A stretch of 64,000 bases of DNA from Microvirga calopogonii. GTDB taxonomy: Bacteria > Pseudomonadota > Alphaproteobacteria > Rhizobiales > Beijerinckiaceae. Numbering within the stretch: position 1 is the stretch's first letter; each line of letters opens with the position of its first letter. The DNA lies in contig NZ_QDGA01000005.1 of NCBI RefSeq assembly GCF_003347665.1, positions 1-64,000 on the forward strand, in the 5' to 3' direction. Position numbers and translations under genes: made by a program. Under the pieces are notes generated by a model, which worked only from the letters and a program-made list of their open reading frames with translations, ran no database searches and was not told where the DNA came from. Shown here one piece after another: positions 18,776-29,687 of this stretch.

Positions 18776-20655
18776 GACAGAGACTCGATCAAACGACCAC
18801 CACGTCCCGAACCTTTGCGGGCATGCGCGGCCAGGAGCGTCAGGGCGGCGGGCGTGATGCCCTCGATCCTAGCAGCCTGACCCAGGGTCTTCGGACGAAT
18901 GAGATCGAGCTTGGCCTTGATCTCGTTCGACAAGCCCGGAAGCCCCTGAAAGTCGATACTCTCCTCCAGCACGACACCTTCGTCGCGGCGATAGGCGGCA
19001 ATGTCGGCCTGCTGACGGTCGAGATAAACTGCATAAGTCGCGTCCGTCTCCAGACGCTCCCGCACTGAAATGGACACTCCGGAAAGCTCCGGCCAGACAT
19101 GCGCGAGGTCGCTCCAGCCGATACTCGGATAGGACAGGAGCTGGTAGGCCGAGCGGCGAACGCCGTCCTGGTTCAGCTCGAGACCATGGCGAGACGCCTC
19201 CCGAGGCGTCAGGGTGAGGCTCTCCAGACGCTGCCGGGTCTGCCGGATTTCGGTCTGCGACTGCTGGAAATGCTTCTCGCGCGATGAACCGACGCAGCCC
19301 AGTTCCAAGCCTTTGCCGGTCAGCCGCTCGTCGACATTGTCGATGCGCAGGCTTAACCGGTACTCGGACCGGGAGGTGAACATCCGATAGGGCTCGCTCA
19401 CGCCTCGCGTGATCAGGTCGTCGATGAGCACGCCGATATAGGACTCAGCCCGATCGAACGCCACACCGTCCTGGCCAGAAGCTCGACGGGCCGCATTGAG
19501 GCCGGCCACCAATCCCTGCGCGGCTGCTTCCTCATAGCCTGTGGTGCCGTTGATCTGTCCGGCCAGGAAGAGACCCTGAACCGCCTTCGTCTCGAGCGCG
19601 GCGGTCAGGTTGCGCGGGTCGACATAATCGTACTCGATGGCATAGGCAGGCTGGAGCATGCGGACCTTCTCCAGGCCCGGGATATGCTGCAGGAAGGCGA
19701 GCTGCACATCCTCCGGCAGAGAGGTTGAAATGCCGTTCGGATAGACCGTGATATCGTCAAGGCCCTCGGGTTCGAGGAAGATCTGGTGTCCGTCCCGGTC
19801 GCCGAACCGCACCACTTTGTCCTCGATGGAGGGGCAATAGCGGGGTCCCCGGCCCTGGATCTCGCCGGAATACATGGCAGAGCGATGCAGGTTATCCCGG
19901 ATCAGCGCGTGGACCTTCTCCGTGGTCCGGGTGATGCCGCACTCGATCTGGGGGTTCTCGATCCGATCGGTCAGCAGGGAAAACGGCACCGGCTCTTCAT
20001 CGGCCGCTTGCTTGTCGACCCCCGCCCAGTCGATAGTGCGGCCATCCAGACGGGGCGGAGTGCCGGTCTTCAGCCGCCCGAGGGTAAAGCCAAGACGCTC
20101 GAAGGTCTTCGGCAAGCCCAGGGACGGGCGCTCTCCCATGCGGCCTGCCGGAATCTTCTTCTCACCGATATGGATCAGGCCCGACAGGAAGGTGCCGGTG
20201 GTGATGATCACGGATCCAGCCGCAAGGGTCCGTCCGTCCGCCAGGAGGAGGCCGGCGATACGGCCATGCTGGACCACGAGATCGTCGGCCTCTCCTTCGA
20301 CGATGGTCAGGTTCGGCGTCTGCAGCAGCTCGGCCTGCATGGCTCGGGCATAAAGCTTGCGGTCAGCCTGAGTGCGAGGGCCTCTTACGGCGGGGCCCTT
20401 GCGGCGGTTGAGCAGGCGAAACTGAATGCCGGCCCGGTCGGCGACACGCCCCATGACTCCGTCGAGGGCATCGATCTCCCGCACGAGATGGCCCTTCCCC
20501 AGGCCACCGATGGCCGGGTTGCAGGACATGGCGCCGATTGTGGTCAGCTTGTGCGTCACGAGGGCCGTGCGTGCGCCCATACGAGCGGCTGCAGCGGCCG
20601 CCTCCGACCCCGCATGTCCGCCGCCCACGACGATCACATCGAACACCTGACTCAT
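18772..20655 (-). CDS. mnmG: tRNA uridine-5-carboxymethylaminomethyl enzyme MnmG (GidA)
   Basis: The FAD-dependent partner of MnmE that makes the cmnm5/nm5 group on U34 of tRNAs. The 627-aa protein has the N-terminal FAD fold ([21 protein letters not shown]), [22 protein letters not shown], the [16 protein letters not shown] motif, the loop with [16 protein letters not shown] and the C-terminal helical domain that meets MnmE. I chose the ATG at 20,655, with GGAG 7 bases upstream; the frame continues to 20,889 through the second parS and a repeat but without homologous sequence. It is followed directly by rsmG. Confidence 0.97.
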   Translation of the reverse strand: MSQVFDVIVVGGGHAGSEAAAAAARMGARTALVTHKLTTIGAMSCNPAIGGLGKGHLVREIDALDGVMGRVADRAGIQFRLLNRRKGPAVRGPRTQADRKLYARAMQAELLQTPNLTIVEGEADDLVVQHGRIAGLLLADGRTLAAGSVIITTGTFLSGLIHIGEKKIPAGRMGERPSLGLPKTFERLGFTLGRLKTGTPPRLDGRTIDWAGVDKQAADEEPVPFSLLTDRIENPQIECGITRTTEKVHALIRDNLHRSAMYSGEIQGRGPRYCPSIEDKVVRFGDRDGHQIFLEPEGLDDITVYPNGISTSLPEDVQLAFLQHIPGLEKVRMLQPAYAIEYDYVDPRNLTAALETKAVQGLFLAGQINGTTGYEEAAAQGLVAGLNAARRASGQDGVAFDRAESYIGVLIDDLITRGVSEPYRMFTSRSEYRLSLRIDNVDERLTGKGLELGCVGSSREKHFQQSQTEIRQTRQRLESLTLTPREASRHGLELNQDGVRRSAYQLLSYPSIGWSDLAHVWPELSGVSISVRERLETDATYAVYLDRQQADIAAYRRDEGVVLEESIDFQGLPGLSNEIKAKLDLIRPKTLGQAARIEGITPAALTLLAAHARKGSGRGGRLIESLS

Positions 20656-20670
20656 AAAATTCTCCATCCC

Positions 20671-20718
20671 GGAGCATCGGACCCGGACTTGCAGACCCGG
20701 GATCGGTCCGACGCTCCC
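20671..20718. repeat. Solo hairpin A of the two-hairpin repeat family
   Basis: GGAGCATCGGACCCGG then CCCGGGATCGGTCCGACGCTCC. The stem matches hairpin A of the composite element, but I do not see a convincing hairpin B next to it. It overlaps the 5' leader of mnmG, ending just upstream of its ribosome site, so it could influence mnmG translation. Confidence 0.55.
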
Positions 20719-20821
20719 TCTCGCACCGAACCCGTAACGCGGCACGAAAGTGTGAAAGTACCTGTTCTGCACGATGCGCTTGGGTCTATTTGCCCGCCCG
20801 ATAGAGGTCAAAAGGGCAAAA

Positions 20822-20837
20822 TGTTTCACGTGAAACA
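20822..20837. other. parS: parS centromere site 2
   Basis: A second perfect TGTTTCACGTGAAACA, identical to site 1 and flanked by the same bases (ATGTTTCACG/TGAAACATTC). It lies in the mnmE-mnmG gap, about 2.1 kb from site 1 and 7 kb from the predicted origin. Confidence 0.97.
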
Positions 20838-20970
20838 TTCTGGGCCCGACCTTCGTCGTGCACATCCCATGCACAGGATATGCCAGCACGATTCAGCATT
20901 GTTCCACCGATTCGTGAACAGCTGAAATCCGTCTCTCACCGATTCGATTCAGAGTTACCGAGCGTGTCTG

Positions 20971-22281
20971 TTACTTGCCGATGCAAAAGCTGGAGAACAG
21001 CCGGTCGAGCACGTCCTCCACATCGACACGGCCGGTAATCTCCCCAATGGCCCGGGCGGCCAAGCGGGCCTCCTCGGCAGCCAATTCGACAGGACCGTGA
21101 TTGACGAGCATGACACGGGAGCGCTCAAGGGCCGCATGGGCCCGCTCGAGAGCCTTGCGGTGACGCTCACGGGTGACGATGGCATCGCCCTGCCCCATCA
21201 GCGCGGCGGCTTCTTCCTCCAAGCGGGCGATCAGTTCCGGCAATCCTTCCCCGGTCGCAGCCGCGATCCTCAGGTCGCAACCCTGCTCCTCCCGGGCCAG
21301 GTCCGACTTCGTCGCCACCCGCAGCAGACGCCGGGCCGGGGGCGGAGTGCTCTCCTCGCCTTCCGGCGGCACGAGCCAGAGCACCAGGTCGGCGTTCTCC
21401 GCCCGGGCGCGGGCCCGAGAGACACCCTCCTGCTCGATCACGTCGGCGCTCTCCCGCAAGCCTGCGGTATCGACGATGATCACCGGCAGTCCCCCGAGAT
21501 CGCAATGAACCTCGATCACGTCGCGGGTGGTGCCGGCAATCGGCGATACGATCGCCACGTCCCGCCGGGCGAGCGCATTCAGCAGGGTCGACTTTCCCGC
21601 GTTCGGCGGCCCCGCCAGGACGACCGTGAGACCTTCGCGCAGGCGCTCGCCGCTCCGGTTCGCCATGGCCTGTCCGATCTCGCGGTGCACCCGGTCGATC
21701 ATCTGCAGGATCTCCGCTTCGAGATCCTCCGGCACATCGCCCTCATCGGAGAAATCGAGGCTCGCTTCGAGAAGAGCCAGAACCTGCAGAACGCTCTCGC
21801 GCCAGCCCTCGGCGGCATTCCCCAGTCGCCCGCCGAACTGGCGCATGGCCTGTCGACGCTGCGCCTCCGTCTCGGCATCGATGATGTCGGCGAGACCCTC
21901 GACCTGGGCGAGGTCCATCCGTCCATTGAGGAAAGCCCGGCGGGTGAACTCGCCTGCTTCCGCCGCGCGGCAGTTTTCCAGGGAGCCGAGGGCGCGCAAC
22001 ACGGCCGCCCTGGTCGCCAGGCCACCGTGGATCTGAAGCTCGGCCTGGTCCTCACCGGTGAAGCTCCCCGGCCCGGGCATCCAGAGGATCAGCGCCTGAT
22101 CGAGCTGCTCACCGCTCGCGGGATCCCTCAGGGTGCGTACGACCGCCCGACGGGGTTCCGGCAGCCTGCCGGCCATTCGCTCCAGAATGGTGCGACTTTC
22201 CGGCCCGCTGATCCGGATCAGGCACACGGCGGCGCGGCCGTGACCAGAAGCGATGGCGAAGATCGTGTCGTCGGAACGCAT
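20971..22281 (-). CDS. mnmE: tRNA modification GTPase MnmE (TrmE)
   Basis: A GTPase of 436 aa that works with MnmG on wobble U34. The N-terminal tetrahydrofolate-binding domain starts DDTIFAIASGHGRAAVCLIRISGP. The central G domain has GPPNAGKST (G1), GTTRD (G2/K-loop) and VDTAGLRES (G3). The C-terminal FCIGK carries the conserved Cys. I chose the ATG at 22,281 because the family begins almost directly with (M)xxxDTIFA and GAGG lies 9 bases upstream; ATGs at 22,299 and 22,302 are possible. It precedes mnmG, as in most alphaproteobacteria. Confidence 0.96.
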   Translation of the reverse strand: MRSDDTIFAIASGHGRAAVCLIRISGPESRTILERMAGRLPEPRRAVVRTLRDPASGEQLDQALILWMPGPGSFTGEDQAELQIHGGLATRAAVLRALGSLENCRAAEAGEFTRRAFLNGRMDLAQVEGLADIIDAETEAQRRQAMRQFGGRLGNAAEGWRESVLQVLALLEASLDFSDEGDVPEDLEAEILQMIDRVHREIGQAMANRSGERLREGLTVVLAGPPNAGKSTLLNALARRDVAIVSPIAGTTRDVIEVHCDLGGLPVIIVDTAGLRESADVIEQEGVSRARARAENADLVLWLVPPEGEESTPPPARRLLRVATKSDLAREEQGCDLRIAAATGEGLPELIARLEEEAAALMGQGDAIVTRERHRKALERAHAALERSRVMLVNHGPVELAAEEARLAARAIGEITGRVDVEDVLDRLFSSFCIGK

Positions 22282-22389
22282 AGGGATGAACCTCGTCATC
22301 ATGAGAGGATTTAAGGTTGATGAAGTCTTAAAGCCGTGAGCCGCGATCCAGGCCGCTTGGCCTGGAAGGCCGATGCCGGAGCAGACACC

Positions 22390-24555
<2,166 letters not shown>

Positions 24556-24558
24556 GGC

Positions 24559-24672
24559 GTCAGGAAAGCGGCGATTTTTTTCTTCTTCTCGAACCGCCTG
24601 GGCTGCGCAGGCTCGCTCCTGATCTCGGCCGTTGTGACGCTGATCATCCTGTGGCTCATGGACGTGTTGTGA
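24559..24672 (+). pseudogene. Possible small one-TM protein, no usual start codon
   Basis: The frame after the DUF255-protein stop reads ..IFFFFSNRLGCAGSLLI followed by SAVVTLIILWLMDVL and TGA. It is a convincing single membrane span with a Phe-rich start and resembles short membrane peptides I recall from Rhizobiales. No ATG, GTG or TTG lies between the upstream in-frame TGA (24,553) and the membrane segment. So either the start was lost, an unusual start is used, or the resemblance is chance. A T-run (24,574-24,581) nearby is a likely slip site. Confidence 0.3.
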
Positions 24673-24680
24673 GCGCAAAC

Positions 24681-24714
24681 AAAAACCCCACCCTCTCGAC
24701 TTGAGAGGATGGGG
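24681..24714 (-). terminator. Intrinsic terminator of rho
   Basis: On the minus strand a stem CCCCATCCTCTC / GAGAGGGTGGGG (one G-U pair) with a 5-base loop is followed by TTTTTG. It sits about 30 bases after the rho stop. Confidence 0.85.
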
Positions 24715-24742
24715 TCAAATTTCCGCAGGCGGACGTTCCGCC

Positions 24743-26008
24743 TCAGGTGTTCATCGAATCGAAGAATTCCTGGTTCGACTTGGTCTGGCGCAGCTTGTCG
24801 AGCAGGAACTCGATGGCATCGACCGTGCCCATCGGATTGAGGATGCGGCGCAGCACGTACATCTTCTTGAGGGTGTCCGACGGGACCAGCAGCTCTTCCT
24901 TGCGGGTGCCCGACCGGGTGATGTCGATGGCCGGAAAGGTGCGCTTGTCGGCCACCTTGCGATCGAGGATGATTTCCGAGTTGCCGGTGCCCTTGAACTC
25001 TTCGAAGATCACCTCGTCCATGCGCGAGCCGGTATCGATGAGCGCGGTGGCGATGATGGTGAGCGAACCGCCCTCCTCGATATTGCGCGCCGCACCGAAG
25101 AAGCGCTTCGGGCGCTGCAGGGCGTTGGCGTCGACACCGCCGGTGAGCACCTTGCCGGATGACGGCACGACCGTGTTGTAGGCGCGGCCCAGACGCGTGA
25201 TCGAGTCGAGCAGGATGACCACGTCGCGGCCGTGCTCCACCAGGCGCTTGGCCTTCTCGATCACCATCTCGGCCACCTGCACGTGGCGGGTCGCCGGCTC
25301 GTCGAAGGTGGAGGCCACGACCTCGCCCTTCACGGAGCGCTGCATGTCGGTCACTTCCTCCGGGCGCTCGTCGATGAGCAGCACGATGAGGTAGCACTCG
25401 GGATGATTGGTGGTGATCGACTGCGCGACGTTCTGCATCAGCACCGTCTTACCGGTGCGGGGCGGCGCCACGATGAGCGCGCGCTGACCCTTGCCGATGG
25501 GCGACACGATGTCGATGATGCGCGGCGAGAAATCTTTCCGCGTCGGATCGTCGAGTTCGAGCTTGAAGCGCTCGTGCGGGAAAAGCGGCGTCAGGTTGTC
25601 GAAGTGAACCTTGTGCCGGATCTTCTCCGGATCCTCGAAATTGATCGTGTTGACCTTGAGCAGGGCGAAGTAGCGCTCGCCCTCCTTCGGACCGCGGATC
25701 GGGCCATCCACCGTGTCGCCGGTCCGCAGGCCGAACTTCCGGATCTGGCTCGGCGAGACATAGATGTCGTCGGGGCCGGGCAGATAGTTCGAATCGGCCG
25801 AGCGCAGGAAGCCGAAGCCGTCCTGCAGCACCTCGACAACGCCGGCGCCGATGATTTCCACCTCGCGCGCCGCCAGCTGCTTGAGGATGGCGAACATGAG
25901 CTCCTGCTTGCGCATGGTGCTCGCGTTCTCGACCTCGAGCTCTTCGGCGAAGGCAATGAGTTCGGTGGGTGTCTTGGATTTAAGGTCTTGAAGCTTGATT
26001 TCCCTCAT
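24743..26008 (-). CDS. rho: Transcription termination factor Rho
   Basis: A hexameric RNA-dependent ATPase/helicase of 421 aa that ends transcription of unstructured RNA. The N-terminal Rho-N helices ([24 protein letters not shown]), cold-shock-like RNA domain ([22 protein letters not shown]), P-loop ([12 protein letters not shown]), Walker B ([17 protein letters not shown]), Q-loop and R-loop ([26 protein letters not shown]) are complete. It lies downstream of hemE-hemJ on the minus strand, left of the predicted origin. A clear intrinsic terminator follows. Confidence 0.98.
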   Translation of the reverse strand: MREIKLQDLKSKTPTELIAFAEELEVENASTMRKQELMFAILKQLAAREVEIIGAGVVEVLQDGFGFLRSADSNYLPGPDDIYVSPSQIRKFGLRTGDTVDGPIRGPKEGERYFALLKVNTINFEDPEKIRHKVHFDNLTPLFPHERFKLELDDPTRKDFSPRIIDIVSPIGKGQRALIVAPPRTGKTVLMQNVAQSITTNHPECYLIVLLIDERPEEVTDMQRSVKGEVVASTFDEPATRHVQVAEMVIEKAKRLVEHGRDVVILLDSITRLGRAYNTVVPSSGKVLTGGVDANALQRPKRFFGAARNIEEGGSLTIIATALIDTGSRMDEVIFEEFKGTGNSEIILDRKVADKRTFPAIDITRSGTRKEELLVPSDTLKKMYVLRRILNPMGTVDAIEFLLDKLRQTKSNQEFFDSMNT

Positions 26009-26373
26009 CGGGGAACACTCTCGGGGTAAAATCGCGGGCAGAAAGAGCTGTACGCGGTGAGATCGGGGATGTTTTCGACAGGGCCGCTCAGTTCACGAGG
26101 GTGACTTGAGAGAGAGCCCTTCGGGCCCCGTGCAGCGCACCTGTCTTTAGAGGAAGAGAACTCTTATTTAGCCCTATTCGGGCCCGGGCTCAAGAGGCTT
26201 TAACGGATGGACCTCCAAAAGGGTCATTTCGGGCGAAGCTTGGCGAAAACCAGAACCTTATGACAATGGTGGCGCTGAGGCCCCCTCTCCCTGAGGGAGG
26301 GGTGATGAACGCCGCTCTCGTCCCGCGATCCCGGATCGGCTACGCCGTCCGGGATGACACTGTCTCGAAGACG
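26009..26373. other. 365-base rho leader region with REP-like palindromes
   Basis: There is no coding potential I trust. The half next to rho (26,009-26,230) probably carries the rho promoter and a long leader; rho is often autoregulated through its leader. Two palindromes occur further out: CCCCCTCTCCCTGAGGGAGGGG at 26,280-26,301 and a GATCCCGGATCGGC / GCCGTCCGGGATGAC pair at 26,328-26,359. Both resemble common Rhizobiales intergenic repeats. Confidence 0.5.
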
Positions 26374-26799
26374 TCAAAACGGCTTCACGATCACCAGGAT
26401 CACGATGCCGATCAGGAGCACCGTCGGAACCTCGTTGAGGATGCGATAATACTTTGCCGGCTTCGTGTTCTTGTCAGCGGCGAATTCCTTGAGCCGGCGC
26501 ACATAGACGCCGTGCAGGCCGGACATGATGAGCACGAGCAGCACCTTCGCGTGCAGCCAGCCGGAGCGGTACCAGCCACCGTCCCAGATCAGATACAGGC
26601 CCAGCACCCAGGTCACTGCCATGGCCGGGTTGATGATGGCCTTGAGCAGGCGCCGCTCCATGATCTTGAAGGTCTCGGACTGGATCGAGCCCTTCGGGGC
26701 GTCGCAATGATAGACGAAGAGGCGCGGCAGATAGAGCATGCCGGCCATCCACGCGATGACGGCGATCACGTGGAACGCCTTGAGCCAGAGATAGAGCAT
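26374..26799 (-). CDS. hemJ: Protoporphyrinogen IX oxidase HemJ
   Basis: An integral-membrane enzyme of 141 aa for the penultimate step of heme synthesis (protoporphyrinogen IX to protoporphyrin IX). It has four hydrophobic spans. The family motifs are FHVIAVIAWMAGMLYLPRLFVYH with the conserved His near residue 10, and NPAMAVTWVLGL. The conserved Lys is in WLHAKVLLVL, and the end is RILNEVPTVLLIGIVILVIVKPF. It lies 5 bases after hemE, consistent with one heme operon. HemJ replaces HemG/HemY in most alphaproteobacteria. Confidence 0.95.
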   Translation of the reverse strand: MLYLWLKAFHVIAVIAWMAGMLYLPRLFVYHCDAPKGSIQSETFKIMERRLLKAIINPAMAVTWVLGLYLIWDGGWYRSGWLHAKVLLVLIMSGLHGVYVRRLKEFAADKNTKPAKYYRILNEVPTVLLIGIVILVIVKPF

Positions 26800-26804
26800 G
26801 ACGT

Positions 26805-27842
26805 TCAGGCCCCCCGCACGCGAGCGATCATCTGGGCGACGTGCTCGATCGGCGTCTCCGGCAGGATGCCGTGCCCCAGATTGAAGATGTGCGGGCGTCC
26901 GCGCACCGCGTCCAGAATGCGGTCGATACCGTCAGTCAAAGCCGCTCCGCCGGCGATCAGCGCAAGGGGATCGAGATTGCCCTGGGTCGCGACACTGTTC
27001 GGCAGGGTCGGCAGCACGACGGCCGGATCGAGGGTCCAGTCGAGGGCGAGCGCGTCGCCGATCCCGGCCGAAGCGAAACGGTGGAGATTGGCGCCGCCAC
27101 CGCGCACGAAGACGATCGCCTTCGCCCGGGGACGGGCGCTTTTCAGGCCCTCCACCATCCGCCGGATCGGATTCAGGGACAGCCGATCGAAGAGAGCGGG
27201 CGGCAGGGCCGACCCGAAACTCTCGAAGATCTGCACCGCCTCGGCGCCAGCGTCGATCTGGCGGATGAGATAGGCGGTCGAGGCGCGCACCAGCCTGTCG
27301 ATCAACGCATCCATGAAGACCGGGTCACGATAGGCGGTGAGCCGGGCGGGCGCCTGGTCGGGGGTGCCCTTGCCGGCGATCATGTAGCTCGCCACGGTCC
27401 AGGGCGCGCCGCAGAAGCCGAGCAGCGTCGTCTCCTTGGGCAAGCTCTTGCTCAGACGGTCGAGGGTCTCGAAGACCGGGTCGAGCCGCTCCAGCGGCAG
27501 CTCCTCAGAAAGCCGCGAGAAATCTGCCTGCGAGGTCACCGGATCGAGCTTGGGTCCCTCGTTCTCGACGAAGCGCACGTCCTGTCCCAGGGCATGGGGA
27601 ATGACCAGGATGTCGGAGAACAGGATCGAGGCATCGAAGCCGAAACGGCGGATCGGCTGAAGCGTCACCTCCTCGGCAAGCCTCGGCGTGTAGCAGAGGT
27701 CGAGGAAGGAGCCGGCCTGCTTCCGGGTCTCGCGGTATTCCGGCAGATAACGGCCGGCCTGACGCATGATCCAGATCGGGAGCGGCCAGACCGGCTCGCC
27801 GTTCAGCACGCGCAGGATCGCTTTGGTGGGACGCTCGCTCAC
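26805..27842 (-). CDS. hemE: Uroporphyrinogen decarboxylase
   Basis: The enzyme removes four carboxyl groups from uroporphyrinogen III to give coproporphyrinogen III. The 345-aa protein has the signature IWIMRQAGRYLPEYRETR, FSDILVIPHALGQDV with the catalytic Asp, GFCGAPWTVASYMI and the end FNLGHGILPETP. The start is GTG at 27,842, with AGAGGG 5 bases upstream; the frame continues upstream without homologous sequence. hemE directly borders the predicted origin, as in Caulobacter. Confidence 0.96.
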   Translation of the reverse strand: MSERPTKAILRVLNGEPVWPLPIWIMRQAGRYLPEYRETRKQAGSFLDLCYTPRLAEEVTLQPIRRFGFDASILFSDILVIPHALGQDVRFVENEGPKLDPVTSQADFSRLSEELPLERLDPVFETLDRLSKSLPKETTLLGFCGAPWTVASYMIAGKGTPDQAPARLTAYRDPVFMDALIDRLVRASTAYLIRQIDAGAEAVQIFESFGSALPPALFDRLSLNPIRRMVEGLKSARPRAKAIVFVRGGGANLHRFASAGIGDALALDWTLDPAVVLPTLPNSVATQGNLDPLALIAGGAALTDGIDRILDAVRGRPHIFNLGHGILPETPIEHVAQMIARVRGA

Positions 27843-27953
27843 AGGCCCTCTCTTAAAAATATAATCTTTGAATCTAAGAATCTGATGTTTCTCTTGGGCC
27901 GTGAATCGCAAAGCCGCAAGCCCGTCCACAGACGGTCCACACGGCCCGAGCCG

Positions 27954-27968
27954 TTAACGGGTCATTAA
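27954..27968. promoter_or_regulatory. CtrA-binding motif 1
   Basis: TTAACGGGTCATTAA matches TTAA-N7-TTAA exactly. In Caulobacter, CtrA bound to such sites in the origin blocks DnaA-driven initiation in swarmer cells. Confidence 0.8.
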
Positions 27969-28012
27969 CGGATGGGGCGGGGATGTCACAATCCTTTCCG
28001 AATTCTTAAATC

Positions 28013-28037
28013 TTAACAGCCCGTTAACGAAGATTAA
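28013..28037. promoter_or_regulatory. CtrA-binding motif 2 with overlapping half-site
   Basis: TTAACAGCCCGTTAA is a second exact TTAA-N7-TTAA. The last TTAA (28,024) is followed after 6 bases by another (28,034-28,037), and a further TTAA lies at 28,006. This cluster of four half-sites could bind more than one CtrA dimer. Confidence 0.78.
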
Positions 28038-28180
28038 CCAGATCTGAATCGAATTCTTGGTGCTGATTCGTGCCGGATTCTCCCAAATCGGTCTCTTGAG
28101 ACTCGCACAACGACGAGCCTTGTTGATGGATCGGGGCGAATCCCACAGGCCTCTCGGCTGGACCTCCGGACTCAGGCGTT

Positions 28181-28189
28181 TTATCCACA
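28181..28189 (+). other. DnaA box
   Basis: TTATCCACA, identical to the high-affinity consensus. It lies 34 bases before the GTG of the PPSR gene. Confidence 0.85.
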
Positions 28190-28222
28190 CTGATCGACTC
28201 CTCTCCATGGAGGGCCTCCGCC

Positions 28223-29053
28223 GTGGGCCGCAGCTATTTTCATCTTCATCTCGTGTCGGATTCGACCGGCGAAACGCTGATCACCGTCGCCCGCGCGGTG
28301 GTGGCGCAATACGAGGGCGTGGCCGCCATCGAGCATGTCTATCCGCTCGTGCGCTCCAACACGCAGCTGGAGCGCGTGATCAGCGAGATCGAGACCGCAC
28401 CGGGCATCGTTCTCTATACCCTGGTGGAGCAGGATCTGGCCCACCGGCTCGAGGAGGTCTGCCGCAACACGGGGTCGCCTCATCTGTCCGTGCTGGAGCC
28501 GGTGCACGCCCTGCTCTCCTCCTATCTCGGCACCCATTCGACGGCCCGGCCCGGCGCGCAGCACATGCTGAACGCGGAATATTTCAAGCGCATCGACGCG
28601 ATGAACTTCACGCTGCTGCACGACGATGGTCACCTGCCGCACGACCTCGATGAGGCGGACGTGATCCTGGTGGGTGTGAGCCGCACCTCGAAGACGCCGA
28701 CGGCCGTCTATCTCGCCAACCGCGGCCTGAAGACGGCGAATATTCCTCTCGTTCCCGGCGTGCCGCCGCCGGCGGTCCTCGAAACGGCGAAGAAAGCGTT
28801 GATCGTCGGCCTCGTGGCGACTCCGGAACGGATCGTGCAGATCAGGCAGAACCGTCTGCTCAGCCTCAACGCGGACGACGATACGTCCTATGTGGATCGT
28901 GACGCCGTTGCGGAAGAACTCGCAGCTTCGCGGCGGCTCTTCGCCCGCAACGGCTGGCCGGTGATCGACGTGACCCGACGCTCCATCGAGGAGACGGCGG
29001 CCGCCATCATCGATCACTATCGCGACCATCGCCTGCGCTTCATTGCGGAATAG
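28223..29053 (+). CDS. Pyruvate,phosphate dikinase / PEP synthase regulatory protein (PPSR, DUF299)
   Basis: A bifunctional ADP-dependent kinase and Pi-dependent phosphorylase that switches PEP synthase or PPDK off and on by Thr phosphorylation. The 276-aa protein begins [20 protein letters not shown] and has the nucleotide-binding loop [18 protein letters not shown] near residues 150-167. The C-terminus has [13 protein letters not shown]-type helices ([16 protein letters not shown]). The start is GTG at 28,223 with GGAGGG 8 bases upstream. It borders the origin, the position of the equivalent gene in Caulobacter, and heads a run with maf, aroE, coaE and dnaQ. Whether it acts on PpsA or PpdK is not shown. 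Confidence 0.94.
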   Translation: MGRSYFHLHLVSDSTGETLITVARAVVAQYEGVAAIEHVYPLVRSNTQLERVISEIETAPGIVLYTLVEQDLAHRLEEVCRNTGSPHLSVLEPVHALLSSYLGTHSTARPGAQHMLNAEYFKRIDAMNFTLLHDDGHLPHDLDEADVILVGVSRTSKTPTAVYLANRGLKTANIPLVPGVPPPAVLETAKKALIVGLVATPERIVQIRQNRLLSLNADDDTSYVDRDAVAEELAASRRLFARNGWPVIDVTRRSIEETAAAIIDHYRDHRLRFIAE

Positions 29054-29057
29054 ATTC

Positions 29058-29675
29058 GTGCCGGTACTCTGGACCCATGCCGAAAAGCTTCTCCTCGCCT
29101 CCACGAGCGCGACGCGGCTTGCCTTGCTAGTGAGCGCGGGACTTCCCGTCGAGACCCAGAATTCCGGCATCGACGAGCGGGCCGTCGAGGACGCGGCTGC
29201 CCATGAGGCGCTCGATCCGCCGGCGCTCGCCGGGCACCTCGCGGCGGAAAAGGCGCTTGCGGTCAGCCGCCGCCATCTGGAACGGGTCGTCCTCGGGGCG
29301 GATCAGGTTCTCGAATGCGAGGGTGCGGTGTTTCACAAGCCTGCCAATCGCGAGGCGGCCAAAGCTCATCTCATGGCCCTGTCGGGCCGTCGCCACGCCC
29401 TGCATTCGGTCGGGGCCATCGCAGTCGGCGGGCAGGTGATCGAGCGCTTTGCCGCAAGCGCCCATCTTACCATGCGGCCCCTGACCGAGCAGGCCATCGA
29501 TCTCTATCTCGACCTGGCTGGACCGGATGTGCTCAAAAGCGTCGGCGTTTACCAGCTCGAAGGATTCGGCATTCATCTCTTCGAGTCGGTCGAGGGGGAC
29601 CATTCGACGATCCTGGGGCTCCCTCTCCTTCCGCTTCTCGCCTCCCTGCGCCGTCTCGGCAGCCTCGCCCTTTAA
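29058..29675 (+). CDS. maf: Maf family nucleotide pyrophosphatase
   Basis: A house-cleaning enzyme that hydrolyses non-canonical or modified nucleoside triphosphates. The 205-aa protein has the N-terminal LLLASTSATRLALL motif, the ERAVED segment, GADQVLECEG with the metal-binding Asp, KPANREAAKAHLMALSGRRHALHS, and the end LPLLPLLASLRRLG. The start is GTG at 29,058, 4 bases after the PPSR stop; a TTG at 29,043 is possible. It lies in the same plus-strand series as aroE, coaE and dnaQ. Confidence 0.93.
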   Translation: MPVLWTHAEKLLLASTSATRLALLVSAGLPVETQNSGIDERAVEDAAAHEALDPPALAGHLAAEKALAVSRRHLERVVLGADQVLECEGAVFHKPANREAAKAHLMALSGRRHALHSVGAIAVGGQVIERFAASAHLTMRPLTEQAIDLYLDLAGPDVLKSVGVYQLEGFGIHLFESVEGDHSTILGLPLLPLLASLRRLGSLAL

Positions 29676-29687
29676 GGATTTGACGTC

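Larger units (their letters stand above)
20656..20970. other. 315-base gap between mnmE and mnmG, holding parS and a repeat
   Basis: The gap contains parS site 2 (20,822-20,837) and a hairpin-A-type palindrome (20,671-20,718). The remainder is non-coding as far as I can see. The mnmG promoter must lie here or upstream through mnmE. The low-complexity, AT-richer stretch 20,880-20,960 (TTCAGCATTG, CCGATTCG twice) has no recognised element. Confidence 0.6.
27843..28222. other. oriC: Predicted chromosomal replication origin (oriC)
   Basis: A 380-base gap between divergent hemE and the PPSR gene, the same place as the Caulobacter origin. It contains a perfect DnaA box TTATCCACA (28,181-28,189). 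It has weaker CGTCCACA- and GGTCCACA-type boxes at about 27,922-27,942. Two perfect CtrA motifs TTAA-N7-TTAA (27,954-27,968 and 28,013-28,027) are present, with a further TTAA 6 bases on. An AT-rich stretch (27,851-27,895) could be the unwinding element. Ten GANTC sites are present. No coding frame is credible. Flanking genes are oriented away from it. Confidence 0.85.
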
